Of a DNA stretch of 64,000 nt, positions 20,871 to 31,688 are shown piece by piece. The notes beneath the pieces are model-generated. The model made no database searches. It saw only the letters and a list, made by a program, of their open reading frames with translations, and was not told where the DNA came from. Positions within the stretch are counted from its first letter, which is position 1, and every line of letters begins with the position of its first letter. Source of the stretch: Cristatella mucedo (Eukaryota; Bryozoa; Phylactolaemata; Cristatellidae); contig WPIO01000111.1 in NCBI GenBank assembly GCA_009760855.2, positions 186,001-250,000 of the forward strand. Reading direction: 5' to 3'. A program made the position numbers and the translations under genes.

Positions 20871-23800
20871 GTAATGTATTGTAATGTATCTCCGTCTGTA
20901 ACTCCACAAAGTCATAAAGACCATGTGGGTGTTACGCAGGAGAGTTTTGTATAGCGCACTCACAGACTAAGCCGCTTTCGGTACGCATTCGATAGCCAAC
21001 CGACTTCGTCTCACGCAACAAAGAGAAAGTGGGAAGCATAGCAGAGTCAGGAGAGCAGTTGAGGTAGTGAGTAGCATAGAAGTAGCAGCTCAGGACCGCT
21101 GAAAAAGATGTGCCATAGTCGGCAGTAGGAGAGTAGTTGCCGTTGCGTAGGAATTGTGGAAGTGAGTTCCACAGCCTAGGACCTGCAGAGCTAAAGCTTC
21201 TGTCAGCAACTGTCTTTAAGCGGAGGAATGGAACAGATAATGTATTGTCCACACAGGACCTGAGGGCGCGAACAGGCTGAAACTGATGTAGCAGTTCAGC
21301 TAGGTACGAAGGAGCCAAGCCATGGCGGGCCTTGTGGGTCAGCGTAAGAACTTTGCTCTGTATCCTTTGCTCAACCGGCAACCATCCTAGCTCTTTCAGC
21401 AGAGGTGGCACGTGCTCAAAAGGCTGGGACTTGAAGACTAGCCTTGCAGCCATATTCATAGTCCGCTGTAGTGGCATAATAGCTTTCATTGGCAGCCAAG
21501 CCAAAAGGGAATTACAATAATCAAGCCGAGACAGAACTAAAGAGCAAGTTAAATTTTTTGCAAGCTACTGTGGGAGACAGCTCCTAATCTTGGATAGGGA
21601 TTGGATGTTATAGCTAGCTGTAGAGGCAGTCTTCTGAATAAAGCTTTTGAAATTGAGGCAGGTGTCGAACACGACACCTAAATTACGAGCACGTGATGAA
21701 GGTCGCACAATAGCATCACCTATTAGAACAGCAAAGCTTTTTAATCCAGCCACACGCTTAGGGTGTCCTATGAGAAGCCGTTCGGTTTTATCGTCATTTA
21801 ATTTCAGGAAGTTTTCCAACATCCAGGATCGAATATCGGCAAGGCAAGCATTCAGTTTCTCAGTTGCTGCAGCAGATTCCGACGGTTTGCATGACAAATA
21901 CAGTATCGTCAGCATAGAAGTGATATCCTATTCCATCGGCCTTAATCACTTTTCCCAGAGGTTGTGTATAAATGGAGAACAGCATGGGACCGAGTACAGA
22001 CCCTTGAGGGACTCCACAGGTGACCCTTCTCGTGTCTGAGACCTGAACCCCACACGACACGGATTGAACACGATCAGACAAGCATGATTTAAACCACGCC
22101 TGTGCTTCGTCTGCCAGACCGATTGTTGTTCTCAATCGTTCAAGCAGAACTTCGTGATCAATGGTGTCGAAGGCAGCAGACAGATCTAGCAGAGCTAGGG
22201 TAGTGACATTCCCGTCGTCGTTGCCACGTAGAATGTCACTGTTTACACGGAGGAGAGCAGTTTCAGTAGAGTGCTGCCTCTTGAACCCTGATTGAAATGT
22301 TTCTGACATTCCATTATTTTCAATATGTTTAACTAGCAGCTTAGCAACAATTTTTTCAAGAATCTATGATAAAAACGGAAGAAGGGAAACTAGACGATAG
22401 TTTGCTAGGACCTCTGTGTCTAATCCAGGCTTTTTAGGAATAGGTCTAACGATTGCCGATTTGAAGGTGTTGGGGACGAACCCTTTTCCCAAAGAAGCAC
22501 TAGAAATCTTGGTTATGGCAGGGCTAAGTTGGTCTGCTAGTAAAGACCACAGAGATGAAGGTATGGCGTCTTCAGGAGACGAGCTCTTTTTGCTAGATCT
22601 TATAAAGGCAGCCACATCACAGGGGCATAATGGAGGCACAAATGTGCACAATTTTTTCAGTAAAGAAGGATGAAAACTTTTCGGCTGAGCCCCTAATATC
22701 TGGGGAGTCAGACTTCACAGATTGGCCAGTAAATGGTTTACTGTCTTATAAATCTGTTTAGTGTCCGACTGGCAGGAATTCAGCTTTCTAACAAAAAAGA
22801 AGCCCTGTTTTTTTTAAGCTTTCGGGTGTAAACTCGAAGGAAGTCTATAAAATTGACTAGATCTGCCTCAGATCCCAATTTCTTGAAACGACCTTCTAGC
22901 CTGCGCTTAACCCGACGCATCTTAAGGAGTTTTTTTGTAAATTGAAAGGAATCTCGACGACTTTGAACAAGGATAGGGCGAACGGGAGCATGCTTGTCAA
23001 GTGCACTCCTGAGTGTCATGTTCATCGCATCAGTGAGGGTATCGAGGCTGCCGGTCGAGTCTGAATGCAGATCAAGAAGACCTGTATCACAAACAGATTT
23101 CAAAAACTTGTCCACGTCAATGCTTTGTAAGTTACGTCGTTTGGCAAATTCGACATTGCCCTGTACGTACGAGGGAGCAGGAACAGTAAACGACCGAACA
23201 ATGATCTGAGAGCGTCAGTGGGAACACCACAAAGTCAGTGGGGAGGACATCCTTAGTGATCACGAGATCTAGAATGTGGCCACCGACGTGGGTGCTATGA
23301 TTAACGTGTTGGGCCAAACCAAGATTCTCCAGACAGTCAAGAAATGAGCGGACCTGGCTGTTGCTAGGGTTGTCAACGTGAATATTGAAGTCTCCTACAA
23401 TCAGCAACGGCCTGTCACACACAAATATTTTAGCGAGGAACTCTGAAAACTCCTCTATAAACAAGTTTAGACAGCCAGAAGGAGGCCGGTATATCACAAC
23501 GGTAAGAGGCATTGTCTTTGATGAAGACCTGATAGCAACAGATTCAAACGATGACCCATGCGAGAAACTGCACATTTTATAGCCAAACGATTCGCGAACA
23601 ACAATTGCAACTCCGCCACCAACCTTGTCAGAACGCATGGACTGATAGAATGAGAACCCGGGTGTAGTGGTCTCGGAAATACAGCTACTGGAACAAGGCG
23701 TCATCCAGGTTTCGGTAAGCAGAAATGTATCTAGCTTCTCCTGGACCACCTGATCGCGGATAAGTAACCCCTTGGTTTTTAGCGAGCGGACATTTAGTAG

Positions 23801-24200
23801 GCGGAATTTAAGAGGCTGTCCAACAACTGGGCGACGGCGATAAAGTGGCTTGCATTTTCTACCGTTTTCGTCCGGCCCGGCGGACGCTGGCTCTTCGAAT
23901 TTGAATTGGACCTTGGTAACGGCCGTCGGACGACGTTTCACAACGTGCTGGGCTACGGCGGGTGGGCTACTACCGCAACAAGTATTATTCAGTGCTTTAA
24001 ACTTACGAGTCGTAGGTTTGATACCCGAGCTGTTGATAGGGCGAACGCAGGATGCAGGAAGGTTCTCACTGACCCGCTGGAGAAGGCCCGCCGGTAGGTA
24101 TCGACTAATGGCGACATCGCATCTAAGCATCATCGCACATAAGCAGGTCTTGTTTTGTGTAGCATATCCGAGGACAGCTCATAAATAGTCACAGCGAAGA
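20871..24200 (-). mobile_element. Family B non-LTR retrotransposon, most complete copy
   Basis: Starts with the 3' tail (repeats of TGTAATGTATTG, then the complement of the family end TCTCCGTCTGTAACTCC). It runs through the 3' UTR, RT C-terminus (20,932-21,504), thumb/palm (21,565-21,915), RT core (21,860-22,309; LLDLSAAFDTIDH, GVPQGSVLGPMLF, FYADDTVF) and fingers (22,364-22,651). The linker follows (22,780-23,115), then an open endonuclease domain (23,132-24,133). A few frameshifts separate the frames. No ORF1 (RNA-binding protein) was recognised upstream, though the 5' limit is uncertain and may reach about 24.5 kb. It belongs to the CR1/L2 assemblage but is distinct from family A. Confidence 0.9.
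23132..24133 (-). CDS. APE-type endonuclease domain of LINE B
   Basis: A 333-residue uninterrupted frame. It carries the apurinic endonuclease-like landmarks in order: LLNVRSLKTKG, LTETW (catalytic Glu), GGGVAIVVRE, VIYRPPSG, VGDFNIHVDN, GGHILDLVIT and LSDHCSVVY (catalytic Asp-His). The first 110 residues are basic and have no domain. This part would nick the chromosomal target for target-primed reverse transcription. The frame closes before the RT linker, so the full ORF2 is not intact. The Met at 24,133 is the first in frame and is only a provisional start. Confidence 0.85.
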   Translation of the reverse strand: MMLRCDVAISRYLPAGLLQRVSENLPASCVRPINSSGIKPTTRKFKALNNTCCGSSPPAVAQHVVKRRPTAVTKVQFKFEEPASAGPDENGRKCKPLYRRRPVVGQPLKFRLLNVRSLKTKGLLIRDQVVQEKLDTFLLTETWMTPCSSSCISETTTPGFSFYQSMRSDKVGGGVAIVVRESFGYKMCSFSHGSSFESVAIRSSSKTMPLTVVIYRPPSGCLNLFIEEFSEFLAKIFVCDRPLLIVGDFNIHVDNPSNSQVRSFLDCLENLGLAQHVNHSTHVGGHILDLVITKDVLPTDFVVFPLTLSDHCSVVYCSCSLVRTGQCRICQTT

Positions 24201-24916
24201 TAGCAGCGGAATACCCGAAGGTATTACGGATAAATCAAGTAAAGGTCCACACCACGTTAGGAGTCGCCCGAGGCCGCTCTTTAGCGCGGTGAGGAATCGT
24301 ACATACTCATGTCGTAGCCGTCGTGAATGCTGCTCCGTAGCGCGTTTCGCGAAGTGTAGTTTAAAGCACTCTCAATCTGTCCATGCGCGCCCACACGAAG
24401 GACACCGAAGCGGGCTCACCAAGACGTGTATTTTCACGGGCGGCTACAGCACTCCCCTTCGCCCGGCTTTCGAACTGCCCTCCCTCTGCAGGCCGTGATT
24501 CACCCTCGTAAGCCGTTTCCCCATAAACTGGCAGGGCCAATAAACCCGCAGCGCCGCCATAAACTCCGCTGGGGTCATATACGGCCTGCTTTGTGACTGC
24601 GGCTACGGCGGGGCGGCAGATTTTCTCGAGTCTCGTGGAGGCACCAGCATGGACGTGAGAGATGAAAGAGACTCAATCTTTATTCCTCTAACGTCACATG
24701 CAATATTAAAGCTCGATGAATCGCAGCAGCTTTGTCGCAAAATATACCGTACGGTAGCGGTCAGATCCTGGGCTTCTTCGCTTTGCCATTGGCCGCAGAT
24801 GAGGCATTCTCGCTAATTACGACAGCACTAGGCACACACGACACGCCTAAGCGGGATAAACAAGGCCATAAACTGGCCACAATGCGAATAGCAAGGCCAT
24901 AAACGCAGTAGTAGTG
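24201..24916. other. Unassigned region with possible LTR-like signals (minus)
   Basis: On the minus strand there is TATATTTT near 24,745, AATAAA near 24,682 and then a TGGTGCC step near 24,650 that could be a primer site, in LTR order. A short motif CCATAAAC recurs near 24,523, 24,547, 24,866 and 24,897. I could not find a second LTR or coding region, so this stays a suggestion. The left part may be 5' UTR of LINE B. Confidence 0.3.
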
Positions 24917-25015
24917 TTTTGGCGTACTTAGCTCAACAGCTAGTTCGCTGTCCCAGAAGATTCGAACCCTCTGTCCCTGGGACAGCGTCCTAACGCTGAG
25001 CTAAACACGCCAAAA
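24917..25015 (-). repeat. tRNA-like foldback (about 40-bp arms)
   Basis: Arms 24,917-24,956 and 24,977-25,015 are imperfect inverted repeats: identical at TTTTGGCGT, TTAGCTCA and CGCTGTCCCAG, different in between. On the minus strand there is an A-box-like TAGCTCAGCGTTAGG and a B-box-like GGTTCGAATCT in the loop. It does not fold as a proper cloverleaf, since the anticodon region is itself a palindrome (CTGTCCCAGGGACAG), so it is not called a tRNA gene. Confidence 0.6.
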
Positions 25016-25734
25016 CCCTCCTACTCAGTGAGGCTCAACGCTGTAGCAATTCTTTTCTTAAAGTATGAACTAGTACGCTGCCGACCTATGGGAAACTTCA
25101 TTTCAAGGAAAGTTTTCTATAAGTATGTAATAATTCTTTACTCCCTTACTTACAGAACAGATTGATAGCTGGCAAAGATCTTTAATGTAACTATACATTT
25201 TTATGAATATCGTCCCTTCATCGAGCCTATTTCTACTAATCCAGTTGAATCTGAATGACGTTTGGATATTTTTCTTATTAATAATTCAGATGAAACAACA
25301 AGGCGTTATGTCTTGATAAAAAACTTTAATGAATCATGTAGAGCTAGTGCTTCTTATTTGTAAGCGTCGTTTGAATAGGTATTATTACCAGTCATATTTA
25401 GAAGAGCATTTGGTGTTAAATGAATGATGACGATACACAAATTAAGATGCAGTAGAAGATTTAACAGTTTCTTTAAGGAAATATTCTAGTGTAATTAAGG
25501 TTAAATATGTAGCATATGCAGATTTTGAATGCTTGCTTAGTAATGTAATGGAACGTGATAGAAACGACTTGCCATTAGAATCTTTTCAAGAACAGAAACA
25601 TTCTTCAGTTTCATATACATTAGTTAATATTTTTAATAAAAAAGTACTATAATTCTTTGTATCAAGGTGTGAGCAGTGCTTAGTGGTTAGGAACTCAAAG
25701 GATAAGACATGCTAAGTGTTTTAGGAAACAACAG

Positions 25735-26051
25735 AAAATACTCCCTCCCGACCTGCATCAGAACATCCCCTGACCTGGCCACATTTAAAAAGAACTTAAA
25801 AACACCTATTTAGGACAGCATTTAGTGGGTCCCTGTGATTCGTCCTTGATGTGCTTAGGCTTGCTGACACTGTGCATGCTGCCACTAACCACATTTGCAT
25901 GCTGACCCTGTGCATGTCACCCCTAACCATGTTATTCATTTTGTTTGTTTATCAAGCATGATGTTAGTCACCATTCAATTGCATTTCCCTTTGCAGCAAA
26001 TGTAAAGCGCCTAGAGAGAGATTGAGTTATCTGAGGGCGCTTTATCAAGTG

Positions 26052-26083
<32 letters not shown>
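25735..26083 (+). mobile_element. Family A LINE 3' end inserted in polymerase relic
   Basis: It starts inside the codons for the LINE C-terminus (TCCCTCCCGACCTGCATCAG), continues through the 3' UTR and stem-loop and ends in about ten ATT units at 26,053-26,083. Polymerase-like codons continue on both sides. Confidence 0.9.
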
Positions 26084-26084
<1 letters not shown>

Positions 26085-26865
26085 AAGAATTTGTAAAGAT
26101 AATGGCAGTGTTTCAATTCTTACTAATAAGCAAGAACAATAATTTATTGTCGAAAATTCTTATTAGATTTGTCGATCAGAGTTTAATGATTTTGTCAATA
26201 AATGTAGAGATCATTGTCATATAACAGGAAAGTATAGAGAAACTTCTCACGATTGGTTTGATGATAACGGACATTCAAGTTAAATGTATTTATTCACAAT
26301 CTTCGTGGATATACACTCATCTCATAGTTCAAGATCTAGGTAAGCTTAGTTATGGTAAGATGATTATTGCTAATAATATCTGAGAAGTATATGACTATTG
26401 ACCTAAGAGGTTTGGTTTCCTTTAATGATTAAATGCAAAGGCTACCTGGTTCATTGGAATCTCTAGCTAAGCAATTCAAGGATGAACATTATATTATGAT
26501 TAAGGATGCTATCTCAACCATGTATCATATTTTGAATTATCATCCAAACAAAATTAGATGACTAATGAGGAGGAATTCAATTCTTGAGATTATATGAATT
26601 CCTGTCATATATTTGAAGAAACGAAGTGTCCAGATATTTACGAGTTTAAATCTAGAGTAGAAGATGAAAGGATAGATTCGGACGATTTTAAGGAGTCTAA
26701 GAAATCTATTTATGACAAGTTAAACAAGTGTACACGTAAGACAGATGAGAATCGTCGAAAAGAGAATATGAAAGTGCTATGAAAGACAAGATGGATGGAA
26801 GTGAGAAAGACAAGCAAAAGGATGCTGATAAGAACAGAGGAAAAGAAAGGTCTCACATTAATAAT

Positions 26866-27995
26866 CACAATAATAATAATAATGCACTTGATAAAGCACC
26901 CTCAGATAACCTAATCTCTTTCTAGGCGCTTTACATTTTCTGCAAAAGGAAATGCAATTGAATGGTAAGTAAAATCATGCTTGAAAAACAAACAAAATGA
27001 ATTATATGGTTAGGGGTGACATGCACAGGGTCAGCATGCAAATGTGGTTAGTGGCAGCATGCACAGTGTCAGCACGCATAAGCACATCACGGACGAATCA
27101 CAGGGACCCACTAAATGCTGTCCTAAATAGGTGTGTTTTTAAGTTCTTTTTAAATGTGGTCAGGTCAGGGGATGTTCTGACTCAGGTCGGGAGGGAGTTC
27201 CAGGCTTTGGGAGCATACGAACTAAATGCATGATCTCCAAAGGATTTGAGGTTTGTACGAGGTATTTGTAGACAGTTGGATTCCAAAAAGCCGGTGGTAC
27301 GATGCTTGGCCTGATGGGGTAGTATATCTGACAGATAGGCTGGAGCCATAGAATGAAGGGACCTAAAAGTGAGCGACAAAACCTTAAAGTCAATCCGTTG
27401 CTTGACTGGTAGCCAGTGCAGGTCGGCGAGAAGTGGAGTAATGTGGCAACTGCTACGCTCACGACAGACAAGCTTAACTGCAGAGTTTTACACCAGCTGC
27501 AATCGCCTGATCGCACATGCTGGTAGGCCAGTAAGCAGTGAGTTGCAGAAGTCGAGACGGGATGTCACGAATGCTTGGACCAACTTGGACGTGGTATCTT
27601 TATCTCAACAAGCCCGAATTTTAGCAAGGTTATGAAACTGAAAATAGGCAGATTTGACTGTGGAGCTGATATGGTCGTCTAACGAGAGGTCGCTTTGGAA
27701 TATGACACCCAGATTTCGAGCTGATTCGACAGAAGATATGCTGGCAGAGCCAATTTTGAGAGACAGCCTTTCCAATCTCTAAATCAAACTGGGTTTGCCC
27801 ATTAATTGTAAGTTAGTTTTATCATCGTTTAGTTTTAGAAAATTTGCTGCCATCCATGTGCGGATGTCATCAATGCATGCAGCATGTGAGTTGAGAGAAT
27901 TTTAGGTGCTCGAAGGCTGGGAGGGATCAAAGCAAAGGTACAACTGAGTGTCATCCGCATAGAAGTGAAAGCCTAGATTGTGCTTGGCAATAGCA
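26866..27995 (-). mobile_element. Family A LINE fragment (left half of head-to-head pair)
   Basis: Minus-strand copy from its ATT-type tail (26,868) through 3' UTR, RT C-terminus (27,160-27,516) and palm to [20 protein letters not shown] near 27,985, where it stops. The YADD box is intact at the peptide level. Its tail points left. Confidence 0.88.
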
Positions 27996-28084
27996 TGATC
28001 ACTTATCAAATCGAATCTCACCTGTGTATGCTTTAAACCTGCAGTCCATGTCATAATATTAGAGCAGTTTTGAAAGTTTTTTTT

Positions 28085-28735
28085 GCGATCAGGCGATTGC
28101 AGCTGATGTAAAACTCTGCAGCTAAGCTTGTCTGTCGTGAGTGTAGCAGTTGCCACATTACTCCACTTCTCGCCGACCTGCACTGGCTACCAGTCTAGCA
28201 ACGGATTGACTTCAAGGTTTTGTCGCTCACTTTTAGGTCCCTTCATTCTATGGCTCCAGCCTATCTGTCAGATATACTACCCCATCAGGCCAAGCATCGT
28301 ACCACCGGCTTTTCGGAATCCAACAGTCTACAAATACCTCGTACAAACCTCAAATCCTTTGGAGATCATGCATTTAGTTCGTATGCTCCCAAAGCCTGGA
28401 ACTCCCTCCCGACCTGAGTCAGAACATCCCCTGACCTGACCACATTTAAAAAGAACTTAAAAACACACCTATTTAGGACAGCATTTAGTGGGTCCCTGTG
28501 ATTCGTCCGTGATGTGCTTATCCGTGCTGACACTGTGCATGCTGCCACTAACCACATTTGCATGCTGACCCTATGCATGTCACCCCTAACCATTTAATTC
28601 ATTTTGTTTGTTTTTCAAGCATGATTTTACTCACCATTCAATTGCATTTCCTTTTGCAGAAAATGTAAAGCGCCTAGAAAGAGATTAGGTTCTCTGAGGG
28701 TGCTTTATCAAGTGCAGTATTATTATTATGCTATG
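28085..28735 (+). mobile_element. Family A LINE fragment (right half of head-to-head pair)
   Basis: A plus-strand 3' end that is nearly identical, as reverse complement, to 26,868-27,510, with only scattered differences. Its ATT tail (28,722-28,735) points right. With the left half it forms an inverted repeat of about 640 bp around a 570-bp spacer, and polymerase-relic codons resume after it. Confidence 0.88.
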
Positions 28736-29769
28736 CATATGTTAATTAAAAATGGTGTTTGTGTTGGAATGGCTCTATGGACTTGCGATGAAAAAACAGT
28801 TACCATCTAGAATATTTAGGTGGTAAGATCCTGATGAGTATACCATTGAGAGGTTAATGAGAATGAGTGAGGATTCTGAGGCTGGATGCATTGTCGAAGC
28901 AGACATACAATGTATTACGAAGTTGCATGATAAGTTTTCCCTACAAGAATTCACAACACCGAAAACTGTTATCGAAAGTGAATATTTCGAATTTAAAAAA
29001 GTGTTACTGGTGAAAAGGATAATTCCACGAAGTTAGTACTAGATCTTTTTCCAAAGAAAAACTATGTGATATACTATCATAATTTTCAATTTTGCAAGGA
29101 CAATTTGTTTGAGGTAACTAGGGTTAATTGGATATTGCCATTCAAACCAAGTCGGTGGTTAGAGTCGTAAATCTCTTTCAATTGGTTAATAAGAAAGAAG
29201 CAGATGCTAAGGGGGACGAAGCGGAAAAGCAATTCGCTAAGCTCGTGATTTTTTCACTCTTTCGAAGGACCACGGAGAATGTTAGAAAGAGAAGAGATAT
29301 AAAGTTACTTGACTGATAGAGGTGCAATAAAATAGGCGACATAGCTGATAACACACATGTTAATTAGCTTATACGTTCCACTAGATACGTTCGCAATAAG
29401 ACTGACTTTCTCCGCTAAACTCGTTGAAACTGAGGTAAGAAAGAAAAGTGCTGTACATAATAAACCAATCTATGTCGAGTTCAGCATTCTAGATATTAGC
29501 TTATACTGAAACTGATTCGCTTGCAATGAGAATGCAGACTGAAGATTAGTACTCAGATTTGAGATTTACTCAATAGTATTGATCCTACTAAGTTTCCTGG
29601 TACACATAAATTAAACTAAGTATCCTGGGACAAGTAAGTTAAAGCAGGATAATCATTTACTGAGAAATTTAAGGTAAATACGACGGTACTTGGAAAGTTG
29701 AAGGACTCGAGTAACGGCAAGCCATTGAAAGAATGTATATTTCTAAGACCAAAGCTTGAGTTTTATTAG

Positions 29770-29960
29770 CCTCAGCCATCAGCTTGATTTTTCTTGCAAT
29801 CACTGCAGCGATTGCTGAGGCGTACAATGGGAAAGCAAAACTGCACTAACTACGATGGAACTTGCTTTGCACATAGACCAATTCCAGGCCTGCTACTCTA
29901 ACCCTGTTTTTTTTATGTATACCGCTTGTCTTTGAACAATTCTCTGATCTGTGGATCAAA
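29770..29960 (-). repeat. Repeat shared with 10,560-10,780
   Basis: The translated minus strand (CSFAFPLYASAIAAVIARK) matches CNFAFPLHATEIAVAVARK at 10.6 kb. It lies between the end of the polymerase relic and the decayed gene at 30.0 kb. Confidence 0.5.
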
Positions 29961-29999
29961 AAAGCTGCCAGCTTTTCTCCTTGCCTCGCTAATTTGGAA

Positions 30000-30745
30000 A
30001 ACAATTTCTTTTAAACTACTTAAAGGTATCATCTTGGTTCAACGCCTCAACATAGTTTTTCATTAGTCCAAGCTTTAAGTGCAAGGGAGGAAGTAGCACT
30101 TTTTTGCTGTAGACAAGAGTAGGCTCTCGGACGTTGTCACTTCCAGGCACACAATGCATTCGCTCTGGCCAGTTCTTTTTTCGGTAATAATGTGCGTCAT
30201 CACGACGATCCAACAGATATAGCAGGCGAGAATATTTGTGTAGCAACCTCGAAGCCCAAGCAGAAGGGTAATGACCTTTAAATCGCCACAAATCTGCTAC
30301 CGGTGTTGATCATATTTGACTTCATCGAGAAGTATTTTCATTTGTTCTGTAAGTAACTTTAATCTGTACAGAATGTGAAACCAGCGTAGGGGAAAGTTCG
30401 CTTCAATTGTAAAATGCAACTCCATTTAAACTGTGGTTCGATGAGTCAAATGAAGAGTCTCCACTCAGTTGGATCATAATACATTTTGTCAACTAGACCT
30501 TCGAATTTTCTGCAACACACTGGTGAACTCAAACTTAATCACTGCACGGTACAGGTTTCACCGCTGAAAGCAGACTTGGATATTCAATTGTATTCCTATT
30601 TTTCTTGCTGAAGTCATGCGTATCAGTGGTGCAGAAATAACAATCCGAAACATGGTCTGTAGTTTTTTCTCTCCAAAATTGGCGGTACTTCAATTGGCAT
30701 AAATTTGCCTATAAGCCATTATAGAACCATTATTTAAACCTTTCA
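30000..30745 (-). pseudogene. Decayed gene of a dispersed uncharacterised family (PPLHLKLGLMKN type)
   Basis: On the minus strand, frames change but the peptide order is kept: DCYFC (near 30,640), YPSLLSAVKPVPCSD (about 30,560), YDPTEWRLFI (about 30,478-30,450), CGDLKVITLLLGL (about 30,290-30,250), RRDDAHYYRKKNWPERMHC (about 30,200) and KVLLPPLHLKLGLMKNYVEA (about 30,060). I know this pattern from many proteins labelled uncharacterized in arthropod and cnidarian genomes, where it is multicopy and probably carried by a mobile element. No biochemical role is established that I can name. At least two frameshifts and several stops make it a pseudogene, and its C-terminal half is absent. Confidence 0.65.
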
Positions 30746-31139
30746 ACAGTTAGTCTAAAATTTTCTACACCCAGCTTGCTGACAGCAAAAAACCAGACAC
30801 GCAAGAAATTTATATATATTGGCAAGCAGTAGCTTGCTTCAATAATTTCAAACATCTAGATCGTTTCTCCCACAGGATTACACTTTTCCTGGATCACAAT
30901 GTGTAAATTTTGTCATTTTTGCATCTATACATGCCTGTACCTGTCACTTATGATTTACCCAGTCTTGTGAGTTTGAAAACCATGCGCCTTGATTTGAGTG
31001 TGAAAATCTGTATGCGAGTGTTAGCAAGTGCAGGTTTCTGGGAGTTTGTGGGTGCGAATACAATTGTGTTTTTGGTGGGTATGCGTGTAAGTCGGGAATA
31101 AGACGTTTAAATTTGGTCCTCAATTGTCAGCTAGTCATG
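30746..31139. other. Unassigned AT-rich DNA
   Basis: No domain or repeat terminus recognised. A 63-codon frame at 30,910-31,101 (plus) has no recognisable family. Confidence 0.4.
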
Positions 31140-31600
31140 TCCGTCTTGGTCGTCAGTATTACAGCATTACACCACTTCTCATTGACCTGCAATAGGTCAC
31201 CGCGCAGGAGTGTATCAATTTCAAAGTGTTTTCACTTACCTCTTAATTTTCTTGATAAGGAAAAATTATCCAAACTACTTCCAAATTAAGCTAGGCATCG
31301 TAACATCCACTCATGCGACTCCAGTCGTTTGGCTAGGTCTCAAATCAATATTAATCCTTTACAGACCGTGCCTTTAGCTCGTACTGTGCAACTCCTTCCT
31401 GACTCACATCATGACTCGCCCAGACAAAATATTTAAAACAAGCTAAAATGTACTTTTTCAGCACGACATGTGCTGGTTACTTGCATTGTTCAGTATTTTT
31501 CTGAGTGCTGACAGAATGCATAATATTACTAGCCAATTGGTATGCTTCCTTTCCAGTTTATGTAATATACTTAGACAGAGACTTAGTTCTCTTTAACACA
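31140..31600 (+). mobile_element. Family A LINE 3' region, very old copy
   Basis: A diverged but colinear series: ACACCACTTCTCATTGACCT, TTAAGCTAGGCATCGTA, CTCAAATCAATATTAATCC, GTGCCTTTAGCTCGTACT and finally CTTAGACAGAGACTTAGTTC. Identity is much lower than in neighbouring copies. Confidence 0.65.
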
Positions 31601-31688
31601 AATTACTGGACCCATAAATGAAATCAAGAGCAAATATATGCCTCAGTGAAGCCGAACGAGAACATTATCGATTATATATCTCTGTATG

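Larger units (their letters stand above)
25160..29770 (+). pseudogene. Maverick/Polinton-type protein-primed DNA polymerase B relic
   Basis: A chain of short peptides in consistent order fits the large DNA polymerase B of Maverick/Polinton and related virus-like elements, with stops and frameshifts between them. They are: RYVLIKNF (25,304); a Cys/His finger piece with CKRRLNRY and YLEEH (25,359-25,410); VAYADFECLL, the exonuclease motif (25,509-25,538); CRDHCHITGKYRETSH (26,203-26,250); FIHNLRGY (26,289-26,312); IFEETKCPDIYEFKSRVEDE (from about 26,610); EADIQCITKLHDKF (28,893-28,938); KNYVIYYHNFQF (29,056-29,100); TTENVRKRRDIKLL (29,270-29,313); NKPIYVEFSILDIS (29,459-29,500); YTETDSLAMRMQTED, polymerase motif C (29,502-29,546); and GKLKDSSNGKPLKECIFLRP (29,692-29,760). 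LINE pieces interrupt it at about 25,735-26,083 and 26,866-28,735. No integrase, packaging ATPase, protease or capsid gene was recognised nearby, so it is an isolated, long-dead fragment. Confidence 0.85.

Noticed and set aside
24917-25015. A functional tRNA gene
   Set aside because: A- and B-box-like words are present, but the anticodon region is a palindrome and the T-stem is poorly paired; a foldback fits better.
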